Assembly: GCA_023150895.1 (NCBI GenBank)
Contig: JAKLJY010000093.1
Location: 1-33,873, forward strand
From: Myxococcota bacterium
GTDB taxonomy: Bacteria > Myxococcota_A > Bradymonadia > UBA7976 > UBA1532
DNA length: 33,873 bases
Reading direction: 5' to 3'
The notes under the pieces are model-generated. The model saw nothing but the letters and a program-made list of their open reading frames with translations, had not been told where the DNA came from and searched no databases. The translations under genes were made by a program, and so were the position numbers. Below, piece by piece: positions 24,550 to 31,039 of the stretch (position 1 is the first letter of the stretch; the number at the start of each line of letters is the position of its first letter).

Positions 24550-25928
24550 CCCTGCCCAACCCGCTGGCCGGCGCGGCGCTTGCGCGGCCCGATGCGCTGG
24601 CGCTCGTGACGCCCGGGGCGACGCTCACCTATGCCGCGTTGCGCGCAGCGGCCGCGGGCCTTTCCGCCCGAGCGCCCCTCGCCCTCGTCGCGCCGAACGC
24701 CCGCGTCGGGCTGTCCGGGCCGCCCGATGCGCGCTGGGTCGTGGCGTTTCACGCGCTCCTGTGGCGGCGGGCCGTGGTCGTCCCGCTGAGTGCCCGCGCG
24801 ACGCCCGAGGAGCGCGCCGCGGCGCTCCTGGCTGCCGCGCCGTCGGTCGTCTTCGAGACGGAGGCGCTGTTCCCGGAGGGTGTGCGGCCCGGCTCCGATC
24901 TTCACACCGACGTGAACATCTCCGAGCCCCCCGACTGGCCCCTCGAGGCGCCGCGCATCGTCGTGTGCACGAGCGGCTCCACCGGCCGGCCGAAGGCGGT
25001 CGAGCTGACCGCCGCGCAGCTCGCGTTCGCGGCGTTCGGCTCCACGCTCCGACTCGGGCACGCGATCGACGATCGCTGGCTCGCCTGCCTGCCACTGCAC
25101 GCCATCGGTGGTCTGTCGATTCTGCTGCGGGCGGCGTTCTGCGCGACGACGGTGGAGCTCCATGCGGGATTCGACGCCGCGGCGATCACGGCGGCGCTCG
25201 TCGAAGGGCGCTGCGCCCTGGTGTCGCTCCTGCCGTCGATGCTCGCCGAGGTCTGTTCGGCCCTGGAGTCGTCCGGTGCGCGGCCCTCGCCCCGGGTCCG
25301 CGCGGTCCTCGTCGGCGGCGCACCGACGCCCGCGGCGCTCGTGACGCGTGCCCGCGCGCTCGACCTGCCGCTGAGCCTCACCTGGGGCATGACCGAAACG
25401 GCCGCGCAGGTCGCCACGTGGTTTCCCGGCGCCTACGACACGGCTGGCGTCGGCCCCCCGCTGGCGTTCGCCCGGGTCGAGACCGAAGACGACGGTCGGC
25501 TCGTGGTCCGGGGACCCGTCGCGCCGGGGGGCCGGCTGCGGACCGCCGACACGGGGGCGATCACCGCCGACGGTGCCGTCACGGTCGAGGGCCGTGTCGA
25601 CGACCTCGTGAACTCGGGCGGCGCCAAGATCTCGCCCGCCGAGGTCGAGGCGGTCCTCGCGCGTCATCCGGCGGTGCTCGAGGCGGCCGTCGTCGCAGCG
25701 CCCGACCTTCGGTTCGGCGCCCGCCCGGTCGCGTTCGTCCGCGCCCGCGGCGCGCTGGACGCCGAGGCTTTGCGCGACCACTGCCACGCCCACCTCGCCC
25801 GCCACAAATGCCCGGATCGTTTCGTCTTTCTCTCTGAACTGCCCCGCGTCTCCACTGGCAAGGTGGACCGCCGGGCGCTTCTCTCGCGAGCGGCGGTTCT
25901 CGCTGCTCGCCCCTCGGAGTCGACATGA
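24543..25928 (+). CDS. menE: o-Succinylbenzoate-CoA ligase
   Basis: A 461-residue adenylate-forming enzyme from ATG 24543, overlapping menC. It activates o-succinylbenzoate with ATP and CoA for MenB. Motifs in order: the P-loop-like IVVCTSGSTGRPKAVELT (residues about 140-157), WLACLPLHAIGGLSILLRA, VRAVLVGGAPTP, LSLTWGMTETAAQVATW, TADTGAITADGAVTVEGRVD with the ribose-binding Asp, DDLVNSGGAKISPAEVEA, and the catalytic Lys in LPRVSTGKVDRRALL. The N-terminal domain is somewhat compact. A half-degenerate palindrome (CTTCACACCGACGTGAAC) occurs at 24900-24917 but is weak. The stop overlaps the ATG of the next gene (ATGATG/TGA). Confidence 0.95.
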   Translation: MLTLPNPLAGAALARPDALALVTPGATLTYAALRAAAAGLSARAPLALVAPNARVGLSGPPDARWVVAFHALLWRRAVVVPLSARATPEERAAALLAAAPSVVFETEALFPEGVRPGSDLHTDVNISEPPDWPLEAPRIVVCTSGSTGRPKAVELTAAQLAFAAFGSTLRLGHAIDDRWLACLPLHAIGGLSILLRAAFCATTVELHAGFDAAAITAALVEGRCALVSLLPSMLAEVCSALESSGARPSPRVRAVLVGGAPTPAALVTRARALDLPLSLTWGMTETAAQVATWFPGAYDTAGVGPPLAFARVETEDDGRLVVRGPVAPGGRLRTADTGAITADGAVTVEGRVDDLVNSGGAKISPAEVEAVLARHPAVLEAAVVAAPDLRFGARPVAFVRARGALDAEALRDHCHAHLARHKCPDRFVFLSELPRVSTGKVDRRALLSRAAVLAARPSEST

Positions 25929-27013
25929 TGGACACCCCCGCCCCCCGCGGCCTCTCCTCGGCCGGACCGGCGCTCGAGCCGACCCTCGATCCCCTGGCGT
26001 CGGCGGCGACCCGGGCGGGCGCGGAGGCGCTCGGCGCCCGCCTGTCCGAGCTGCGCGACTGGCTGGCCGACGACCTCGACGCACTCGAAGTCGCCTTGCT
26101 CGGCCTGCACGCCGAGCGCGGAGCGGCGCTCGATCTCGCCGAGCGTTCCGCGGCCTGGCTCCTGAACCGACCGGGCAAGCGCATCCGCCCGCTCTGCGTG
26201 CTGCTGGCGGCGCGCCTGGGCGGACGCGGCCTCGATCGGACCGTGCGGGATCTCGCGCTGGCCGTCGAGCTCGTCCATGCGGCGACGCTGCTGCACGACG
26301 ACGTCATCGACGAGGGCACCGATCGGCGCGGCGCCCCGGCCTCGCGGGTGCTGTACGGCAACAGCGCCAGCATCCTCGGCGGCGACCATCTGCTGACGCT
26401 CGCGCTGCGGCGGGTGGCGCAGACGGCCCCGCACGGGGTGTTGATCGCCCTGCTCGACGTCATCGCCGAGATGGTCCGCGCGGAAGCACTGCAGCTCGAG
26501 CGCCGGGGTCGGTTCGAGCCGAGCCGCACCGCCTACCTGGAGGTCATCCACGGCAAGACGGCCGCGCTCTTCCGCTGGGGGCTCTGGGCGGGGGGCACCG
26601 TCGCCGAGCTGCCCGCACCGGCGCTCGCCGCCCTCGCCGAAGCGGGTGTGGCGCTGGGCATGGCGTTCCAGCTCGTCGACGACGCGATCGATCTGGAAAG
26701 CGACGGCGCGGCCTCCGGCAAGACGCCCTTCGCCGATCTGCGGGAGGGCAAGCTCACCTGGCCGCTGGTCGTGGCCGTCGAGCGGGACGCCGGGCTCGCC
26801 GACGAGATCCGGGGGCGCATCTCGGAGGGCGGCTCGGGCATCGATGAGACGCTCGTCGCGCGCGTGCGCCGCACGGGCGGTGTCGAGGCCACCCGGGCCT
26901 ACGCGGCCGAGCAGGCGGAGATCGCCGCCGGCCACATCGCCCGGCTCCCCGACGGCGAAGCCCGCCGCGCCCTCCAAACCGTCGTCCTGACGGCCCTGCG
27001 CCGGTCGAAGTGA
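25925..27013 (+). CDS. Polyprenyl diphosphate synthase (trans-type)
   Basis: A 362-residue enzyme from ATG 25925. It elongates isoprenoid diphosphates to the chain that MenA attaches, a role inferred from operon position. Motifs: GKRIRPLCVLLAARLGG, the first Asp-rich motif in VHAATLLHDDVIDEGTDRRG (DDxxD), HGKTAALFRWGLWAGG, and the second in AFQLVDDAIDLESDG (DDxxD), followed by GKTPFADLREGKLTWPLVVA. The product length cannot be stated safely. An extra N-terminal helical stretch of about 65 residues precedes the core, slightly longer than usual. It is often annotated IspB/HepT-like. Its stop is seven bases before the next start. Confidence 0.95.
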   Translation: MMDTPAPRGLSSAGPALEPTLDPLASAATRAGAEALGARLSELRDWLADDLDALEVALLGLHAERGAALDLAERSAAWLLNRPGKRIRPLCVLLAARLGGRGLDRTVRDLALAVELVHAATLLHDDVIDEGTDRRGAPASRVLYGNSASILGGDHLLTLALRRVAQTAPHGVLIALLDVIAEMVRAEALQLERRGRFEPSRTAYLEVIHGKTAALFRWGLWAGGTVAELPAPALAALAEAGVALGMAFQLVDDAIDLESDGAASGKTPFADLREGKLTWPLVVAVERDAGLADEIRGRISEGGSGIDETLVARVRRTGGVEATRAYAAEQAEIAAGHIARLPDGEARRALQTVVLTALRRSK

Positions 27014-27020
27014 GTTCGAT

Positions 27021-28031
27021 ATGTCCAGCACGCCCATGATGTTCGTGACGCTGCGCAGCCCCGCCGCCCTGCCGACGGTCGAAGCCGCGCTCCAGGGCAA
27101 AGGTCAGTGGACCCGCCGGCTCCACGGGGCCGCCGGTCAGGTCGCCGGCCTCGAGATCGCCCCCCACTCGCCCCCGATCGGGCGCGACGAGATCCTCGCG
27201 ATTGACGGCGTGGCGGATGTGCTGCGGCCGGTGTCCCCGCACCCCCGGGTCGACGCGCAGGCGGGGCGCACGGTGTCGCTCGGACGCGCCGTGCTCGGTG
27301 AAGGCTGCCTGCTGATGGCGGGCCCGTGCAGCGTCGAAACCGAAGCGCAGATTCACGCGGCCGCCGCCCTGGTCGCTCGCAGCGGCGCGCGCCTGCTGCG
27401 CGGCGGGGCGTTCAAACCCCGCACTTCGCCCTACGCCTTCTCCGGTCACGGCACGCCGGCGCTTCAGTGGATGCGCGAAGCGGCGGACGCCCATGGCCTC
27501 GGCATGGTCACGGAGGTGCTCAGCGAGGCGGACGTGGAATCCGTCGCCGCGGTGGCCGATCTGCTCCAGATCGGGTCCCGCAACATGCAGAACTTCGCGC
27601 TGCTGCGCGCCGTGGGCCGCACGGGCCGGCCGGTGCTGCTCAAGCGGGGCATGGCCGCGCGCATCGAGGACTGGCTCCTCGCCGGGGAGCACCTGCTGTC
27701 CGCCGGCGCCGAAGCCGTCATCTTCTGCGAACGCGGCATTCAGGGGTTCGATCCGTTGACGCGGAACCTGCTCGACCTCGGGGCGGTGGCGTTGTTGAAA
27801 CATGCCCTGCATCAACCCGTCGTGGTCGATCCCTCCCACGCGACGGGTCGGCGCGATCTCGTCCTGCCGTTGTCCCGCGCCGCCGTGGCCGCGGGCGCGG
27901 ACGGGCTGCTCGTCGAGGCCCACCCGGAGCCCTCGCGGGCGCGCAGCGACGGACCCCAGGCGCTCGACGAAGCCGGACTCGCCGCCCTCGCCGGTGGACT
28001 CGGGCTCGCCCCGGTGGGAGAGACCCCGTGA
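27021..28031 (+). CDS. aroF: 3-deoxy-7-phosphoheptulonate (DAHP) synthase, type I-beta
   Basis: A 336-residue enzyme from ATG 27021. It condenses phosphoenolpyruvate with erythrose 4-phosphate in the first step of the shikimate pathway. Residues about 1-70 form a ferredoxin-like regulatory domain as in the I-beta class (MMFVTLRSPAALPTVEAAL). The barrel follows: LLMAGPCSVETEAQI, LLRGGAFKPRTSPYAFSG, GMVTEVLSEADVES, LLQIGSRNMQNFALL, PVLLKRGMAARIEDWLLAGE, VIFCERGIQGFDPLTRN, and PVVVDPSHATGRRDLV, with metal ligands Cys in GPCS, Glu in VEAHPEPSRARSDG, and others. In this operon it would feed chorismate to MenF. The stop overlaps the GTG of menG. Confidence 0.93.
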   Translation: MSSTPMMFVTLRSPAALPTVEAALQGKGQWTRRLHGAAGQVAGLEIAPHSPPIGRDEILAIDGVADVLRPVSPHPRVDAQAGRTVSLGRAVLGEGCLLMAGPCSVETEAQIHAAAALVARSGARLLRGGAFKPRTSPYAFSGHGTPALQWMREAADAHGLGMVTEVLSEADVESVAAVADLLQIGSRNMQNFALLRAVGRTGRPVLLKRGMAARIEDWLLAGEHLLSAGAEAVIFCERGIQGFDPLTRNLLDLGAVALLKHALHQPVVVDPSHATGRRDLVLPLSRAAVAAGADGLLVEAHPEPSRARSDGPQALDEAGLAALAGGLGLAPVGETP

Positions 28032-28738
28032 CCGATCTCACGACCACCACGCCGGCCCGACCCGGCAGCGGGCAGATGTTCGACGCCATCGCCCCGCGCT
28101 ACGACCTGCTGAATCGCATCATGAGCGGGGGCCTCGATCAGGGGTGGCGGCGCCGGCTCGTTCGCGCGGTGGCCGCGCCGAAGGGGGCCCACCTGCTCGA
28201 CCTCGCGACGGGCACGGCCGATGTCGCGCTCGCGCTCGCCCGCACCTACCCCGATTCCACCGTCGTCGGCAGCGACCCCAGCACGCAGATGCTCGCCGTG
28301 GGGCGCGAGAAGGTCACGGCACAGGGGCTCGCGGCGCGGGTTTCCCTGGAGGTCGGCGACGCGCAGGCCCTGCCGTTCGCCGATGGCACGTTCGACGGCG
28401 TCACCATCGCCTTCGGCATCCGCAACGTCCCGGACCGCCCGCGGGCGCTCGCGGAGATGGCCCGGGTCGTGCGCCCCGGGGGGCGGGTGTGCATCCTGGA
28501 GCTCGGCGAGCCGGACAGCGCCCTCGCACGGCTGCACGTGCACCACATCGTGCCGCGCCTCGGTGCGCTCCTGTCGGGCTCGCGCGAGTATCGCTACCTG
28601 CAGACGTCCATCGCCGCGTTCCCGCCGGCCGCCGCGTTCTGCGATCTCATGCGCTCAGCGGGGCTCGTCGACGTCGTGGCGGACAGGCTCTTCATGGGCG
28701 CCGCGCACATCTATGTCGGACGGGTGCCCGCCACCTGA
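28028..28738 (+). CDS. menG: Demethylmenaquinone methyltransferase
   Basis: A 236-residue SAM-dependent methyltransferase from GTG 28028, of the UbiE/MenG family. It carries out the final methylation to menaquinone. Motifs: QMFDAIAPRYDLLNRIMSGG, the SAM-binding motif I LLDLATGTADVALALAR, VVGSDPSTQMLAVGREK, GDAQALPFADGTFDGVTIAF, GIRNVPDRPRALAEMARVVR and GGRVCILELGEP. The C-terminal ubiE signature (SREYRYLQTSIAAFPP) is present. It is the last gene of the operon. Its final 84 bases are overlapped on the other strand by a membrane-protein gene. In bacteria without ubiquinone the enzyme acts only on demethylmenaquinone; no ubiquinone gene is seen in this window. Confidence 0.95.
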   Translation: MTDLTTTTPARPGSGQMFDAIAPRYDLLNRIMSGGLDQGWRRRLVRAVAAPKGAHLLDLATGTADVALALARTYPDSTVVGSDPSTQMLAVGREKVTAQGLAARVSLEVGDAQALPFADGTFDGVTIAFGIRNVPDRPRALAEMARVVRPGGRVCILELGEPDSALARLHVHHIVPRLGALLSGSREYRYLQTSIAAFPPAAAFCDLMRSAGLVDVVADRLFMGAAHIYVGRVPAT

Positions 28739-29347
28739 CGCGGACGTGGCCGGTGCCCGTTCACCCTTCGGCGGCGCCGGTGGCATGATCGTGTCCCAGT
28801 GGACCGCACCGAGGGCGGTCACGACGCCGAGCGTCGCGGCCTGCAGGCTGCCCCGGTGGGCCGCCAGGCGCGCCTTGGCCCGCGGGGGATCGCCCTGCTG
28901 GCGGTTGTGCGAGATGGCCGTCAGCACGCCGGCGAAACCGAGGGCGCCGAGCAGGGCGCCGCCCTCCGCCAGCAAACTGAAGAGGAGCCCCGCGAGGCCG
29001 GCGAGGCCCGTGGCACGGGTCAGCCATCGATCGCCCGGCCGGACGTGATCGGGCTTGCGCCACTTCAGGACGCGCATGCCGAACACGAGCAGCTCCGCCA
29101 GCAGCACGACGAGCAGCAACAACGCCCACGCCCGCGCCTGATGCACGACCGGCCCGCGCCACAGGACGTGCGCCGCGAGGCCTGCGGCGCTGAGCAGGAC
29201 GAGCGCCATGGCGAAGAGATTGACCTGCCCGGCCCGTCGATGCAGTCGCCCACCCTTGCGCGCAGAGAGCGAGACGACGAGCGAAATGAGCGCGACGAGG
29301 CCGAAGAACGTGTGTTTCGCGTACAACGCGGCGACGACGGGGGACAT
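28655..29347 (-). CDS. DUF2306-like membrane protein
   Basis: A 230-residue predicted inner-membrane protein from ATG 29347. Visible hydrophobic segments: FFGLVALISLVVSLSA, NLFAMALVLLSAAGLAAHVL, ARAWALLLLVVLLAELLVFG, TGLAGLAGLLFSLLAEGGAL plus LLGALGFAGVLTAI, and a final one in LQAATLGVVTALGAVHW. The order His-Arg-Arg-Ala-Gly before the second helix and the His residues at helix ends resemble the DUF2306 group, membrane proteins of unknown function sometimes linked to haem or copper. The hydrophilic C-terminal tail is encoded antisense to the end of menG. It lies 21 bp after a lipoprotein gene on the same strand. Confidence 0.75.
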   Translation of the reverse strand: MSPVVAALYAKHTFFGLVALISLVVSLSARKGGRLHRRAGQVNLFAMALVLLSAAGLAAHVLWRGPVVHQARAWALLLLVVLLAELLVFGMRVLKWRKPDHVRPGDRWLTRATGLAGLAGLLFSLLAEGGALLGALGFAGVLTAISHNRQQGDPPRAKARLAAHRGSLQAATLGVVTALGAVHWDTIMPPAPPKGERAPATSASGGGHPSDIDVRGAHEEPVRHDVDEPR

Positions 29348-29368
29348 GCGAATCGTGAACGAACTCTC

Positions 29369-30112
29369 TCAGGGGGCGGGGGGCGGGCGATCGGGGAGAC
29401 CGAAGTAGTTGACCTTGGTGCGGGCGAGGTCCACGCCGAGCGTACGAAGCTGCTTCACGACCTGATCGAGCGCCTCGGCCGGCGGTTTGTAGTGCCCGCT
29501 CACGTTGTCGATCTCCATGACCTCGCCGTCGACGAGCAGCATGTCGCCGGCGCACGCGGCGGGCGCCCCGGCGAGCAGGCTCGAGTGATGGATGACATGA
29601 AGCGTGAAGTCGAAGGTGCCATAAATGCGCCCGTCGCCGGCCATGGCGTACATCAGCGTTCCGCTGCGGCCGGGGTGGTTGGGCAGGTCCGGGTCGAGGG
29701 GGCGACCCTCGACGTCGCACAGCCGGCCGCCACAGGGGCGGACTTCGAGACGGGCGCGCTCGTCGGCCGTGAAGTACCGGAGCGTGTGGCCGCTGGCGGC
29801 CTTGCCCTCGTGCTCGCCGCGGTACTGTTCGCCCATGGGGTACGTCGTGTAGTGCGGGGACTCGGGCGCCGCCGACGCCGGCACGGGCACCGGCAGGGCA
29901 GACGGGGTCTCGGGGGCGGCGGGGCGGCTCCCGCAGGCGAGGAGGCAGAGCCCGAGGAGCGCTCCTAGGAGCGTGTTCTGGTAACCCGGACCGGTGTCGA
30001 GGCCCCTTCGCGGGGGGCCGACGACACTGCGGGTACCGCCGGGAAGTGGGTGTCGGCCGAGCTCAAGGCGCGAAACCGCGCCAATACCTGGAAGTATTGC
30101 AAGGTTGAGCAA
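29369..30112 (-). CDS. Lipoprotein with disrupted or atypical 5' end
   Basis: The supported protein runs from about 29,980 to the stop at 29369, roughly 205 residues: NTLLGALLGLCLLACGS is the lipoprotein signal core with lipobox LLAC, then a Pro-rich linker, SPHYTTYPMGEQYRGEHEG, HTLRYFTADERARLEVRPCG and a C-terminal domain (GTFDFTLHVIHHSS, MLLVDGEVMEIDNVSGHYKP, DLARTKVNYFGL). No ATG, GTG or TTG lies close enough to give a normal signal peptide. TTG 30112 is the nearest in-frame start and lies within a structured inverted-repeat element, adding an unlikely leader of about 45 residues. The gene may be inactivated or start at a rare codon. The family is not recognised; the repeated His and Asn near the end recall small periplasmic proteins. 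Confidence 0.6.
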   Translation of the reverse strand: MLNLAILPGIGAVSRLELGRHPLPGGTRSVVGPPRRGLDTGPGYQNTLLGALLGLCLLACGSRPAAPETPSALPVPVPASAAPESPHYTTYPMGEQYRGEHEGKAASGHTLRYFTADERARLEVRPCGGRLCDVEGRPLDPDLPNHPGRSGTLMYAMAGDGRIYGTFDFTLHVIHHSSLLAGAPAACAGDMLLVDGEVMEIDNVSGHYKPPAEALDQVVKQLRTLGVDLARTKVNYFGLPDRPPPAP

Positions 30113-30176
30113 CGCCGGGATCGGCCGGCAGACACGAAACGGGCGACGGGAGTGGTTACCAAGACACGCTCCTGGG
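29965..30176. mobile_element. Structured element with 23-bp imperfect terminal inverted repeats
   Basis: Copy 1 (29965-29987, read on the minus strand) and copy 2 (30154-30176, plus strand) agree at 20 of 23 positions; both start GGTTACCA and contain ACACGCTCCT. The 166 bp between them holds three consecutive hairpins: 29995-30028 (arms GTGTCG...GGCCCC against GGGGCC...CGACAC), 30067-30082 (GGCGCG/CGCGCC) and 30082-30099 (CAATAC/GTATTG). No transposase or long open frame. It looks like a small non-autonomous element or a remnant inverted duplication; both ends encode GYQ(N/D)TLLG in their own direction. No clear target duplication. Confidence 0.45.
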
Positions 30177-30300
30177 GCTGGCGTGCGACGGTTGCAGTGC
30201 AGCATGACCCGCATTACTGCCGCGTCGGAGCGCTCGCCGCAAGGCCCCCGACGTCGGCGGCGCGACATCGCGTCACCGCTCCGTGATACCGTCTCGACCG

Positions 30301-30996
30301 ATGAAACCGAATCGATCTCCCACCGCCTTCCGGCGCGCGCTGCCCGCCGTTGCGCTCCTCGCGGCCGGCTGCGGTGCCGCCCCGCCGCCCGTCATCGCCG
30401 CAAGCGCGGCACCGAGCACGCCGGCGCCCGTCCCGCCCCCCGTCGACGTCTGGCCCGCCGTGCTCGCCGGGGGCGGGCCCTGGACGCTGATCGGCGGCGA
30501 TGGCCGCACCCTCCTCGTCGAAGCGTACGCGCCCCGGCGGCTCGGCACGGGCGAGGTCGTGCGGTTGCGGTTCACGCTGGCGGGCACGCCGTACACCGTG
30601 CCCCCGACCCAGGTCGCAAGCGACGGCGCGGTCATTCACCTGCTCGACGAGACGCTCGAGGACGCAGACGTCGTGGACGCGCTCGAGGCGACGTCACCGT
30701 GGCCGCGCCGGGCGGTCCCCCTGCCGCAACAGACGCGGGCGGACGGGTTGTATGCGACGGTCTGGCGCGGGCCCGCGCCGCCCGGTGAGACCGTCGTGTG
30801 TTACGGCGAAGGGCCGCCGCCCGACGCCCCCGACTGCGAGGACATCTGTTTCAGCGAGCTGTGCATCGCCGAGCGGGGCGGCGTGGTGCAGCTCTCCGGC
30901 CGCTGGGCGCCCGAGGGCGATGTCTATTCGGCGGCCGGGTACGCCGACTTCATGCAGCGGTACTCGATGGTCCGAACGCCCGCCGGGCAGCCCTGA
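30301..30996 (+). CDS. Lipoprotein of unknown function
   Basis: A 231-residue protein from ATG 30301 (MKPNRSPTAFRRALPAVALL). The signal peptide ends in LLAAGC, a clear lipobox, and is followed by a Pro/Ala-rich linker. The mature domain is beta-rich: GPWTLIGGDGRTLLVEAYAP, EVVRLRFTLAGTPYTVPP and GAVIHLLDETLEDADVVDAL. The C-terminal part has a Cys cluster (VVCYGEGPPPDAPDCEDICF, SELCIAER) suggesting disulfides outside the cytoplasm. No recognised family. It is transcribed toward the CotH-type gene and separated from it by a hairpin. The upstream region contains the structured element described at 29965-30176, which may carry or disrupt its promoter. Confidence 0.72.
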   Translation: MKPNRSPTAFRRALPAVALLAAGCGAAPPPVIAASAAPSTPAPVPPPVDVWPAVLAGGGPWTLIGGDGRTLLVEAYAPRRLGTGEVVRLRFTLAGTPYTVPPTQVASDGAVIHLLDETLEDADVVDALEATSPWPRRAVPLPQQTRADGLYATVWRGPAPPGETVVCYGEGPPPDAPDCEDICFSELCIAERGGVVQLSGRWAPEGDVYSAAGYADFMQRYSMVRTPAGQP

Positions 30997-31017
30997 CCGG
31001 GCACGCGAGCGGCCCGG
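30997..31017. terminator. Hairpin between convergent genes
   Basis: CCGGGC (30997-31002) and GCCCGG (31012-31017) form a perfect 6-bp stem around a nine-base loop, starting at the first base after the lipoprotein stop codon and lying in the 43-bp gap between convergent genes. There is no T-run, so termination efficiency is uncertain; it could serve both directions. Confidence 0.45.
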
Positions 31018-31039
31018 CGGACGCGATGAGGCGAGCCTC

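Noticed and set aside
29965-30176. Integron attC site
   Set aside because: The ends do not show the RYYYAAC/GTTRRRY core boxes, and no integrase or cassette array is nearby.
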